This document shows, piece by piece, positions 33,543 through 41,557 of a stretch of DNA of 64,000 nucleotides. The stretch is taken from positions 1 to 64,000 of the forward strand of contig NZ_JAJJPA010000030.1 in NCBI RefSeq assembly GCF_020907985.1, given 5' to 3'. The translations under genes and the position numbers were made by a program. The notes under the pieces were generated by a model. The model ran no database searches, was not told the DNA's origin, and saw only the letters and a list, made by a program, of their open reading frames with translations. The stretch's first letter is position 1, and each line of letters starts with the position of its first letter. The stretch is from Kitasatospora humi. Its GTDB lineage: Bacteria; Actinomycetota; Actinomycetes; Streptomycetales; Streptomycetaceae.

Positions 33543-34568
33543 ATGACGACGCCAACTGAGGACACGACTGAGACCGAACCGGTCCTCGTCGCGTCCGCGA
33601 CAGGAGACGCCGGCAACAAGCCGAACGCACTCCAAGGGCGCACCCCGGGCCAGATTGCCTGGAGCCGCTTCAAGCGCAACCGCATCGGTGTGATCTGCGC
33701 CGGCATCGTGATCCTGTACATCCTGGTCGCGATCTTCGCGCCGGTGATCACCGGGCTCTACGGACAGTCGCCGTACATCCCCTACGGCACGCGCGACATG
33801 TCGCTGCTCGACGACAGCGGCCTGCCCATCGGCGCCAACGGCGGTATGAGCGCCGCCCACTGGCTGGGCATCACCCCGGACGCCGGCTACGACATCTTCG
33901 CCAAGCTGGTCTACGGGATCCGCACCTCGCTCGGCATCGGCCTGCTGATCACGATCGCCTCGGCGATCGTGGGCATCGTGCTCGGTGTCGCGCAGGGCTA
34001 CATCGGTGGACGCTTCGACTACTTCGTCGGGCGCTTCACCGACCTGCTGCTCGGCTTGCCGACCCAGCTCTTCTTCATCGCCTTCACCCCGATCGTGGAG
34101 AACTGGTTCGTGCCCGCGGACCGCGCGATGCCGGTCTACATGCGCGTGCTGTCGGTCGTGCTGGTCCAGGCGTTCCTCGGCTGGATGGCCACCGCCCGTC
34201 TGCTCCGCGGCATGTCGCTCAGCCTGCGTGAGCGCGAGTACGTCGAGGCGGCCAAGATCTCCGGTGCCTCCTCCTGGCGCATCATCTTCAAGGAGCTGAT
34301 GCCCAACCTGGCCACCACGATCCTGGTCCAGGTGACCCTGCTCCTCCCGACGATGGTGACCGCCGAGGCCGGCCTCTCCTTCCTCGGCGTCGGCATGGTC
34401 GACCCGACGCCCGACTGGGGCCTGATGTTCCAGGACGCGACCAGGCACTACCAGGACGACCTGACGTACCTGATGGTCCCCGGTATCTCGCTGATGATCT
34501 TCGCCGTGGCGTTCAACCTCTTCGGTGACTCCGTTCGCGACGCGCTCGACCCGAAGACCATCCGCTGA
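33543..34568 (+). CDS. Oligopeptide ABC transporter permease (DppC type; BldKA-like)
   Basis: A 341-residue permease with six helices. The first is at about 50-70 (GVICAGIVILYILVAIFAPV); the BPD_transp_1 coupling loop is EYVEAAKISGASSWRIIFKE; the end SVRDALDPKTIR is the DppC/OppC signature. A 55-residue insertion after helix 1 (DDSGLPIGANGGMSAAHWLG) is the usual periplasmic loop. I chose ATG 33543 (MTTPTEDTTETEP) over an ORF start 90 bases upstream that reads into the promoter. It is the first gene of the order permease, binding protein, permease, ATPase, ATPase, which matches bldKA-E of S. coelicolor. BldK imports the extracellular peptide signal for aerial growth; equivalence is inferred from gene order. 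Confidence 0.88.
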   Translation: MTTPTEDTTETEPVLVASATGDAGNKPNALQGRTPGQIAWSRFKRNRIGVICAGIVILYILVAIFAPVITGLYGQSPYIPYGTRDMSLLDDSGLPIGANGGMSAAHWLGITPDAGYDIFAKLVYGIRTSLGIGLLITIASAIVGIVLGVAQGYIGGRFDYFVGRFTDLLLGLPTQLFFIAFTPIVENWFVPADRAMPVYMRVLSVVLVQAFLGWMATARLLRGMSLSLREREYVEAAKISGASSWRIIFKELMPNLATTILVQVTLLLPTMVTAEAGLSFLGVGMVDPTPDWGLMFQDATRHYQDDLTYLMVPGISLMIFAVAFNLFGDSVRDALDPKTIR

Positions 34569-34601
34569 CCGCTCCACCCCGCTCCACCCCCGCTCCACTG
34601 C
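34569..34601 (+). repeat. C-rich direct repeats in the intercistronic gap
   Basis: Directly after the permease stop come three copies of CCGCTCCAC separated by extra C residues, part of a 130-base C-rich, unstructured gap before the binding-protein gene. It may be a Rho-loading or processing stretch. A weak GGGGC/GCCCC stem follows near 34637. Confidence 0.4.
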
Positions 34602-34701
34602 TGTAACCCCCGCTCCCCCCAGCACCGGCCACCCCGGGGCAGTGCCGCCCCGCCGGTCCGCGCTGGCCAGACAACACATGACCAGTGACAGGTAGGAACC
34701 A

Positions 34702-36477
34702 ATGAGACTTCGCAAGGCAGCACTTGTGCCGGCGCTCGTGGCGGTCAGCGCCCTCACGCTGACGGCTTGTGGTGGGGGCGGCGGCAAGACCGCCGGCTCG
34801 GGCTCCAACAAGGGCGCGACCGCGGGCGCCGCACAGAGCTTCTCGGTCGGCAACAAGGCCGACTCGACCGGTCCGGCCAAGGACGTCCCCGGTGCCAAGA
34901 AGGGCGGCACCGCCTTCGACATCGAGACGACCGGCTTCGACTACCTGGACCCGAGCCAGCAGTACGTCAACCAGCTGCAGGCCGTCGGCATGCTCTACAG
35001 CCGCCAGCTGACCAACTACAAGACCGACCCGGTCACCGGCAAGGTCACCCTGGTCGGCGACCTGGCCACCGACACCGGCACCCTCGCCGACGGCGGCAAG
35101 ACCTGGACCTGGACCCTCAAGGACGGCCTGAAGTTCGAGGACGGCACGCCGATCACCTCGAAGGACGTCAAGTACGCGATCGAGCGCCTGTACCAGGACT
35201 ACCAGACCAACGGTGCGACCTACTTCCCGACCTGGCTGTCCGGTGCCGGCTACCGCGACGTCTACAAGGGCCCGCAGACCGGTGAGCTGCCGGACAGCGT
35301 GATCGGCACCCCGGACGCGAAGACCATCGTCTTCCACTTCCAGCAGGCGCACACCGACGCCAACTTCGCCGCTGCCGAGCCCGACATCACGGCGATCGAG
35401 CGCTCCAAGGACACCGGCCCGCAGTACAACAGCCACCCGGTCTCGATCGGCCCCTACAAGATCGCCGACTACCAGCCGGACAAGTCGCTGACCCTGGTCA
35501 AGAACGACCAGTGGGACCCGAACACCGACCCGCTGCGCCACCAGTACGTGGACAAGTGGCAGTTCCAGCTCAACGTCTCGTCCCAGCAGATGACCCAGCG
35601 CCTGATGAACGGCAGCGGGGACGACAAGAACGCGATGAACCTCGCGAACAACGCCGACCCCAGCCTGATCAAGCAGATCCAGGACGACACGTCCATGGCT
35701 CCCCGCACGATCAGCCAGTACACCCCGTTCGTCGACACCTTCGACATCAACGACACCCGGGTGAAGGACGTCAACGTCCGCAAGGCCCTGGTCGCCGCCT
35801 TCCCGGCGGCCCAGATCCAGCGTCTGCTCGGTGGCTCGGCCACCGGTGACATCGCCGGCAACCTGATCAGCCCCACCATCGCCGGCTGGCAGGACAGCGA
35901 CCCGCTGGGCATCAAGGCCAACAAGGCGGGCGACCCGGCCAAGGCCAAGAAGATCCTGACGGACGCCAACCAGCTCAACTACCACATCGAGGTCGGCTAC
36001 GCCAACACCCCGAAGTGGGAGGGTGTGGCCAACGCCCTCGTCGACGCCCTGAACCAGGCCGGCTTCAAGGCCGAGAAGAAGGAAATCGACGCCACCAGCT
36101 ACTACTCGGTGATCGGTAAGAAGGACAACCAGTTCGACATGTACCGCACCGGCTGGGGTGCCGACTGGCCGCAGGGTGACACCGTCATCCCGCCGACCCT
36201 GGACGGTCGTCTGATCGCCGACGGTGCGACCAACTACTCGCACTACAACAACGACGCGATGAACAAGGAGATGGACACCATCTCCGCGATCACCGACCAG
36301 ACGCAGGCGGCCAGCCAGTGGATGTCCCTCGCTGACAAGATCCTCACCACCGACGTGCCGAAGATCCCGCTGGAGTACGACAAGTTCTTCAACGTCTACG
36401 GCGCGGGCCTTGGCGGCGTGGCCTACAACCCGGTTCTGGGCTGCATCGACCCGTCCAGCGTCTACCTGAAGGGCTGA
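34702..36477 (+). CDS. Oligopeptide-binding lipoprotein (SBP_bac_5; BldKB-like)
   Basis: A 591-residue extracytoplasmic lipoprotein that delivers peptides to the importer. The signal peptide ends in the lipobox L20-T-A-C23, followed by a Gly/Ser-rich tether. The SBP_bac_5 core shows DLATDTGTLADGGKTWTWTL, GLKFEDGTPITSKDVKYAIE and the late block DMYRTGWGADWPQGDTVIPP. The C-terminus has the paired cysteine-free end typical of family 5. ATG at 34702 behind GGTAGGAACC. Strong tandem hairpins follow the stop. About 600 residues matches the recalled size of BldKB. Confidence 0.92.
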   Translation: MRLRKAALVPALVAVSALTLTACGGGGGKTAGSGSNKGATAGAAQSFSVGNKADSTGPAKDVPGAKKGGTAFDIETTGFDYLDPSQQYVNQLQAVGMLYSRQLTNYKTDPVTGKVTLVGDLATDTGTLADGGKTWTWTLKDGLKFEDGTPITSKDVKYAIERLYQDYQTNGATYFPTWLSGAGYRDVYKGPQTGELPDSVIGTPDAKTIVFHFQQAHTDANFAAAEPDITAIERSKDTGPQYNSHPVSIGPYKIADYQPDKSLTLVKNDQWDPNTDPLRHQYVDKWQFQLNVSSQQMTQRLMNGSGDDKNAMNLANNADPSLIKQIQDDTSMAPRTISQYTPFVDTFDINDTRVKDVNVRKALVAAFPAAQIQRLLGGSATGDIAGNLISPTIAGWQDSDPLGIKANKAGDPAKAKKILTDANQLNYHIEVGYANTPKWEGVANALVDALNQAGFKAEKKEIDATSYYSVIGKKDNQFDMYRTGWGADWPQGDTVIPPTLDGRLIADGATNYSHYNNDAMNKEMDTISAITDQTQAASQWMSLADKILTTDVPKIPLEYDKFFNVYGAGLGGVAYNPVLGCIDPSSVYLKG

Positions 36478-36485
36478 CAAACCCC

Positions 36486-36548
36486 GGAGTCGGCCTCCGG
36501 GCCGACTCCCCCCGGGCGGGGTCACCTGATCGGGTGACCCTGCCCGGG
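36486..36548 (+). promoter_or_regulatory. Tandem hairpins between binding-protein and permease genes
   Basis: GGAGTCGGC/GCCGACTCC (36486-36494, 36501-36509) is a perfect 9-bp stem. It is followed by CCCGGGCGGGGTCACC (36511-36526) pairing with GGTGACCCTGCCCGGG (36533-36548) with one G-T pair. They begin 8 bases after the binding-protein stop, inside the operon. Likely effect: partial termination or 3' protection so that more binding protein than permease is made. Confidence 0.7.
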
Positions 36549-36635
36549 CCGCGTGTCGACTCCACGTGACCCGTGGGTCGCACACTCCACGACGTGGCCG
36601 CCGCAGGCGCCCTCACTTCGGAAGAGCTTCATTCC

Positions 36636-37619
36636 ATGCTCCGATTTCTCATCCGCCGGGCGCTCGGCGCGATCGTCATCATTCTGCTGCTGATCTGCCT
36701 CACGTACTTCGCCTTCTTCTCCCTCGCGGTGGACCCGGCGCAGCTGGCCTGCCCGCCGAAGTCGTGCACGCCTGAGCTGCTGGCGCAGATCCGCTCCAAC
36801 ATGCACCTCAACCTGCCGATCTACCAGCAGTTCTGGAACTACCTCAGCGGGCTCTTCGTCGGCCAGGACCTCGGGCAGCTCGGCCACTGCGCCGCTCCCT
36901 GCTTCGGCTACTCCTACAACTCCCAGCGGTTCGTCTGGGACGAGATCTCCGCCAACTACCCGGCCACCTTCGTGCTGGCCATCGGCGGCGCGGTCGTCTT
37001 CCTCGCCATCGGTGTCGGCCTGGGCATGCTCTCCGCCTGGAAGCAGGGCACCATGCTGGACCGGGTCGCCAGCTCCATCTCGCTGATCGGCCAGTCGACC
37101 CAGATCTACTTCGTCGGCCCGCTGGCCATGGCGCTCTTCGTCTACAACCTGCAGTGGCTGGGCATTCCGAAGTACGTGCCGTTCACCCAGGACCCGGTCG
37201 GCTGCTTCACGGGCATGCTGCTGCCGTGGCTGGTCATGTCGATCATCTTCTGGGCCAACTACACCCGCCAGGTCCGCTCGCTGATGCTCGAGCAGCTCTC
37301 CGAGGACCACATCCGGGCCGCCCGCGCCAAGGGCATGTCCAACCGCTACGTCTGGTGGCGCTACGCGCTGCGCGGTGCGATGGCCCCGATCATCACCATC
37401 TTCGGCATCGACCTCGGCTCGGTCTTCTCCGGCGCCATCATCACCGAGTACACCTTCAGCATCCAGGGCCTGGGCTTCCTCGCCGTCAAGTCGGTCAACA
37501 ACGCCGACCTGTACCTGGAGCTGGGCGTGCTGATCTTCAGCTCGGTCGCGATCCTGCTCTTCAACATCGTCGTCGACGCTGCTTACGCTCTCCTCGACCC
37601 CCGGGTGCGGCTGGCATGA
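36636..37619 (+). CDS. Oligopeptide ABC transporter permease (DppB type; BldKC-like)
   Basis: A 327-residue permease beginning MLRFLIRRALGAIVIILLLI. It has the DppB/OppB layout: helix 1, a large periplasmic loop (about 35-105, with cysteines ACPPKSCTPE and GHCAAPCFGYS), then five helices. The coupling loop is EDHIRAARAKGMSNRYVWWRYALR and the terminal motif is AYALLDPRVRLA. The four loop cysteines are unusual and may form disulfides. ATG at 36636 with GGAAGAG nine bases upstream. It heterodimerises with the DppC-type permease at the start of the operon. Confidence 0.92.
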   Translation: MLRFLIRRALGAIVIILLLICLTYFAFFSLAVDPAQLACPPKSCTPELLAQIRSNMHLNLPIYQQFWNYLSGLFVGQDLGQLGHCAAPCFGYSYNSQRFVWDEISANYPATFVLAIGGAVVFLAIGVGLGMLSAWKQGTMLDRVASSISLIGQSTQIYFVGPLAMALFVYNLQWLGIPKYVPFTQDPVGCFTGMLLPWLVMSIIFWANYTRQVRSLMLEQLSEDHIRAARAKGMSNRYVWWRYALRGAMAPIITIFGIDLGSVFSGAIITEYTFSIQGLGFLAVKSVNNADLYLELGVLIFSSVAILLFNIVVDAAYALLDPRVRLA

Positions 37620-37674
37620 CCCCGTCCGTATCCATGCCCGTCCCGCACCACCCCGCCCCCGAGGAGATCCGACC

Positions 37675-38745
37675 GTGAGCACCCTCACCAAGTCCGAGTC
37701 CGGCACCGCACCCAAGGCCGGCTCCGCGTTCCTCTCGGTGCACGACCTGCAGGTCCGCTTCCGCACCGAGGACGGCATCGTCAAGGCCGTCAACAACCTC
37801 ACCTTCGACCTGGAGAAGGGCAAGACCCTCGGCATCGTCGGTGAGTCGGGCTCCGGCAAGTCGGTGTCCAACCTGGCCGTGATGGGCCTGCACAACCCGC
37901 GCAACACCACCATCGAGGGCTCAATCACCCTCGACGGCCAGGACCTGCTCAGGGCCTCCCAGAAGGACCTCGAGAAGCTCCGCGGCAACAAGATGGCGAT
38001 GATCTTCCAGGACGCGCTCGCCGCGCTGTCGCCGTACTACACGATCGGCCGGCAGATCGCCGAGCCGTTCATGAAGCACACCGGCGCCAGCAAGAAGGAG
38101 GGCCGGGACCGCGCCATCGAGATGCTCCGCCGCGTGGGCATCCCGCAGCCGCAGACCCGGGTCGACGACTTCCCGCACCAGTTCTCCGGCGGTATGCGCC
38201 AGCGCGCGATGATCGCCATGGCGCTGGTCTGCGACCCCGAGCTGCTGATCGCCGACGAGCCCACCACCGCGCTGGACGTGACCGTCCAGGCCCAGATCGT
38301 CGACCTGCTGAAGGACCTCCAGCAGGAGAGCGGCACCTCGATCATCTTCATCACCCACGACCTCGGCGTGATCCGCGAGATCGCCGACGACGTGCTGGTG
38401 ATGTACGCCGGTCGGGCCGTCGAGCGCGGCACCATGCGCGAGGTCCTCAAGAGCTCCCAGCACCCGTACGGCTGGGGCCTGCTCAGCTCCATCCCGCGGA
38501 TCAACGCCTCGGTCGACATCCCGCTGATGCCGATCCCGGGCACCCCGCCGTCCCTGCTGAACCCGCCCGCCGGCTGCGCCTTCAACCCGCGCTGCGCGTA
38601 CCGTGAGCTGGTGCCGGGTGACAAGTGCGAGACCGAGCGCCCGCCGCTCGCGCCGGCCAACGGCCACCTGTCGGCCTGCCACCTCACGGATGAGCAGAAG
38701 CAGTCCATCCTCACCGAGCAGATCCTGCCCCGGCTGAGCAGCTGA
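37675..38745 (+). CDS. Oligopeptide ABC transporter ATPase (DppD type; BldKD-like)
   Basis: A 356-residue ATPase. Walker A GESGSGKSV, Q-loop IFQDALAALSPYYT, signature FSGGMRQRAMIAMAL, Walker B LLIADEPTTALD, H-loop FITHDLGVIREIAD. The oligo_HPY C-terminal region has the cysteine pattern CAFNPRCAYRELVPGDKCE that in OppD/DppD proteins can hold an Fe-S cluster. GTG at 37675 follows GAGGAG (37661-37666). It partners with the ATPase 28 bases downstream. Confidence 0.93.
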   Translation: MSTLTKSESGTAPKAGSAFLSVHDLQVRFRTEDGIVKAVNNLTFDLEKGKTLGIVGESGSGKSVSNLAVMGLHNPRNTTIEGSITLDGQDLLRASQKDLEKLRGNKMAMIFQDALAALSPYYTIGRQIAEPFMKHTGASKKEGRDRAIEMLRRVGIPQPQTRVDDFPHQFSGGMRQRAMIAMALVCDPELLIADEPTTALDVTVQAQIVDLLKDLQQESGTSIIFITHDLGVIREIADDVLVMYAGRAVERGTMREVLKSSQHPYGWGLLSSIPRINASVDIPLMPIPGTPPSLLNPPAGCAFNPRCAYRELVPGDKCETERPPLAPANGHLSACHLTDEQKQSILTEQILPRLSS

Positions 38746-38773
38746 TCCTCGGTAACGGAGTCAAGGAAATCCC

Positions 38774-40090
38774 ATGAGCGCAGAGCAGACCTCGCTGACC
38801 AAGGCCAAGGAGACGCCGGCGGCCTCCGGCTCTCCCCTGCTGGAGGTCACCGGCCTCACCAAGCACTTCCCGGTGATGGGCGGCTTCCCGTTCAAGCGCC
38901 AGGTCGGCGCGGTGCAGGCGGTCGACAACGTGAGCTTCACCGTGGGCGCGGGCGAGAGCCTGGGCCTGGTCGGTGAGTCCGGCTGTGGCAAGTCGACCAC
39001 CGGTCGCCTGGTCACCCGGCTCTACGAGCCGACCAGCGGCAGCATCAAGTACCTCGGCCAGGACATCACCCACGCCGGCCGCAAGGAGCTGGCGCCGATC
39101 CGGTCCGAGATCCAGATGATCTTCCAGGACCCGTACTCCTCGCTGAACCCGCGGCACACCGTCGGCACCATCATCACCAACCCGATGGAGATCAACGGGA
39201 TCAACCCGCCCGGTGGCCGGGACGCCCGGGCCAAGGAGCTCCTGGAGATCGTCGGTCTCAACCCGGAGCACTTCAACCGGTTCCCGCACGAGTTCTCCGG
39301 CGGTCAGCGCCAGCGCATCGGTGTCGCCCGCGCGCTCGCGCTCAACCCGAAGCTGATCGTCGCCGACGAGCCGGTCTCCGCGCTCGACGTGTCGATCCAG
39401 GCGCAGGTCGTCAACCTGCTCCAGGGGCTGCAGCGCGAACTGGGCATCGCGTTCGTCTTCATCGCCCACGACCTCTCGATCGTGCGGCACTTCTCGCAGC
39501 GCGTCGCGGTGATGTACCTGGGCAAGGTGGTCGAGATCGCCGACCGCGACTCGCTCTACAGCAGCCCGCGCCACCCGTACACCCACGCGCTGCTGTCGGC
39601 GGCCCCGGACGCCGACCCGGACAACGCCGCCGCCGAGCGCATCCGGCTCACCGGCGACGTGCCGTCGCCGCTCAACCCGCCGTCCGGCTGCCGGTTCCGC
39701 ACCCGCTGCTGGAAGGCGCAGGAGAAGTGCGCCACGGAGGAGCCGCCGCTGATCCAGCTGGCCGGCAACGCCGAAGGCCACCTGACCGCCTGCCACTTCC
39801 CGGAGGACGGCAGCTCCAAGCCCGTCGGCGCCAGCTCGGTGCCGAAGGCCCGCGACGCGGCCGAGCTCAAGCCGAAGGCCGCGAAGGCCGAGGGCACGCC
39901 GAAGGCCGAGGGCACGCCGAAGGCCGCGAAGGCCGGTGCCAAGGCTGAGGGCAAGGCCGAGGCTGAGGGCAAGACCGAGGGCAAGGCTGAGGGCAAGGCC
40001 GAGGCTGAGGGCAAGACCGAGGGCAAGGCTGAGGCCAAGACCGACGCCAAGGCCGACGCCAAGGCCAAGGGCGAGAAGTCCGAGGACTGA
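38774..40090 (+). CDS. Oligopeptide ABC transporter ATPase (DppF type; BldKE-like) with Lys/Ala/Glu tail
   Basis: A 438-residue ATPase, about 90 residues longer than typical DppF. Residues 1-345 are standard: Walker A GESGCGKSTT, FQDPYSSLNPRHTVG, signature FSGGQRQRIGVARAL, Walker B LIVADEPVSALD, AHDLSIVRHFSQR, oligo_HPY end CRFRTRCWKAQEKC. After CHFPEDGSSKPV the remaining residues are almost only K, A, E and G in short repeats (KAEGTP, KAEGKAE, KTEG), predicted helical or disordered and basic/acidic mixed. ATG at 38774 with AAGGAAA upstream. The tail is not needed for the ATPase fold; compare the different tail of the facing operon's ATPase. Confidence 0.92.
   Translation: MSAEQTSLTKAKETPAASGSPLLEVTGLTKHFPVMGGFPFKRQVGAVQAVDNVSFTVGAGESLGLVGESGCGKSTTGRLVTRLYEPTSGSIKYLGQDITHAGRKELAPIRSEIQMIFQDPYSSLNPRHTVGTIITNPMEINGINPPGGRDARAKELLEIVGLNPEHFNRFPHEFSGGQRQRIGVARALALNPKLIVADEPVSALDVSIQAQVVNLLQGLQRELGIAFVFIAHDLSIVRHFSQRVAVMYLGKVVEIADRDSLYSSPRHPYTHALLSAAPDADPDNAAAERIRLTGDVPSPLNPPSGCRFRTRCWKAQEKCATEEPPLIQLAGNAEGHLTACHFPEDGSSKPVGASSVPKARDAAELKPKAAKAEGTPKAEGTPKAAKAGAKAEGKAEAEGKTEGKAEGKAEAEGKTEGKAEAKTDAKADAKAKGEKSED
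39885..40078 (+). repeat. Lys/Ala/Glu/Gly low-complexity coding repeats
   Basis: Imperfect repeats built from AAGGCCGAGGGC-like 12- to 18-base units encode the tail of the DppF-type ATPase. Two adjacent 18-base units (KAEGTP) and a longer 54-base block around KAEAEGKTEG are duplicated. Confidence 0.85.
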
Positions 40091-40103
40091 TCAGGCCAGG
40101 GAA

Positions 40104-40140
40104 GCGCAGGGCCCCTCCCGTCCTCGGGAGGGCCCTGCGC
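40104..40140. terminator. Shared terminator of the two convergent peptide-transport operons
   Basis: GCGCAGGGCCCCTCCCG (40104-40120) pairs with CGGGAGGGCCCTGCGC (40125-40140) with one bulged C and a 4-base loop, followed by CTTTT on the plus strand. It is the only sequence between the two operons. Confidence 0.9.
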
Positions 40141-40144
40141 CTTT

Positions 40145-41557
40145 TCAACTCTGCCCGTCGCCCGGCTCCTCCCCAGGAGCGGTCCCCTTCTCCGGGGGAC
40201 CCGCACCGGTGTCACGTTCCTCCATCGGAGGCGCCCCGGTCTCCCGCTCCGCCGCACTCTGCTCAATCTCGCGCTCCACCGCGCTCTGCTCCACCTCCCG
40301 CTCCGCCGCACTCTGCTCCACCTCCCGCTCCGCCGCACTCTGCTCCACCTCCCGCTCCGCCGCACTCTGCTCCACCTCGCCCTCCACCGCACTCTGCTCG
40401 ACCTCACCCTCCGCCGCGCTCTGCTCCACCTCGCGCTCCGCCGCGCTCTGCTCGATCTCGCGCTCCGCCGCGCTCTGCTCAATCTCGCGCTCTGCTGCGA
40501 AGTGACACGCCGAGTCGTGCGCGGCCAGTCCGGTCAGCCAGGAGGGGCGGGCCAGCAGCGGCTCCTCGATGGCGCACTTCTCCTGGGCCTTCCAGCAGCG
40601 GGTGCGGAACCGGCAGCCCGATGGCGGGTTGGCGGGTGACGGGACGTCGCCGACCAGCACGATCCGGTCCCGGGCCTCCCGTGCGACCGGGTCGGGGACG
40701 GGCACGGCGGAGAGCAGCGCCTGGGTGTACGGGTGGGTCGCATGCTCGTAGATCTCCAGATCGGTGCCCATTTCCACCAGCTTGCCCAGGTACATCACGC
40801 CGACCCGGTCGGAGATGTGCCGCACGATGGACAGGTCGTGGGCGATGAACATGTACGAGAGGTTGAACTCGCCCTGCAGCTGTTCCAGCAGGTTGATCAC
40901 CTGGGCCTGCACCGAGACGTCCAGCGCGGAGACCGGCTCGTCGCAGATGATCACCTCGGGCTTGAGCGCCAGGCCGCGGGCGATGCCGATCCGCTGGCGC
41001 TGGCCACCGGAGAACTGGTGCGGATACCGGTTGATGTGCTCCGGGTTGAGCCCGACCACGTCCAACAGGTCCTCCACGGCCTTGCGGCGGTCGCCCTTGG
41101 GGGCCACCTCGGGGTGGATCTCGAACGGTTCGCCGATGATGTCGCCGACCGTCATCCGCGGGTTGAGCGAGGTGTACGGGTCCTGGAAGACCATCTGGAT
41201 GTTGCGCCGGACCGCCTTCAGCGCCGAGCCGGTCAGCCGGGAGATCTCCTCGCCCTTGTAGCGGACCGAGCCGCTGGTGGCCGGCTCCAGGTTCATCAGC
41301 ACCTTGGCGAGCGTCGACTTGCCGCAGCCGGACTCGCCCACGACGCCCAGCGTCTCACCCTTCATCAGGTCGAAGGAGACGCCGTCCACCGCCTTCACCG
41401 CGCCGACCTGCCTCTTGAAGATCACGCCCTGGGTCAGCGGGAAGTGCTTGACCAGGTTGCGGACCTCCAGGATCGGCTCGCCCTCGGTGACCGGCAGGGC
41501 GAACGCCTCCTCCTCCGGCCGGGTCGCGTCGGTCGCGGTCGCTCCGTCATTCGCCAT
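40145..41557 (-). CDS. Oligopeptide ABC transporter ATPase (DppF type) with nonapeptide-repeat tail
   Basis: A 470-residue ATPase, about 120 residues longer than usual. The N-terminal 355 residues are standard DppF: GESGCGKST, FQDPYTSLNPRMTVG, FSGGQRQRIGIARGL, ICDEPVSALD, AHDLSIVRHISDR and the CRFRTRCWKAQEKC oligo_HPY motif. After HDSACHFAA come nine tandem copies of EREVEQSAA (variants EREI and EGEV), then a Pro/Gly/Glu tail ending EEPGDGQS. The repeats are strongly acidic with heptad-like spacing and probably form a long helix or coiled coil. ATG at 41555-41557 overlaps the upstream DppD-type gene by 11 bases. Confidence 0.93.
   Translation of the reverse strand: MANDGATATDATRPEEEAFALPVTEGEPILEVRNLVKHFPLTQGVIFKRQVGAVKAVDGVSFDLMKGETLGVVGESGCGKSTLAKVLMNLEPATSGSVRYKGEEISRLTGSALKAVRRNIQMVFQDPYTSLNPRMTVGDIIGEPFEIHPEVAPKGDRRKAVEDLLDVVGLNPEHINRYPHQFSGGQRQRIGIARGLALKPEVIICDEPVSALDVSVQAQVINLLEQLQGEFNLSYMFIAHDLSIVRHISDRVGVMYLGKLVEMGTDLEIYEHATHPYTQALLSAVPVPDPVAREARDRIVLVGDVPSPANPPSGCRFRTRCWKAQEKCAIEEPLLARPSWLTGLAAHDSACHFAAEREIEQSAAEREIEQSAAEREVEQSAAEGEVEQSAVEGEVEQSAAEREVEQSAAEREVEQSAAEREVEQSAVEREIEQSAAERETGAPPMEERDTGAGPPEKGTAPGEEPGDGQS
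40250..40492 (-). repeat. Nine tandem 27-base repeats
   Basis: Exactly nine 27-base units, 243 bases, each encoding E-R/G-E-V/I-E-Q-S-A-A/V at the 3' end of the DppF-type ATPase gene. Units differ by a few bases, mostly silent or conservative, and several are identical. The frame is kept throughout. This is a coding minisatellite, not a CRISPR: there are no spacers. Confidence 0.96.

Noticed and set aside
40250..40492. Regular repeats as a CRISPR array
   Set aside because: The 27-base units are contiguous, without spacers, and stay in frame inside a gene; no cas genes are present.
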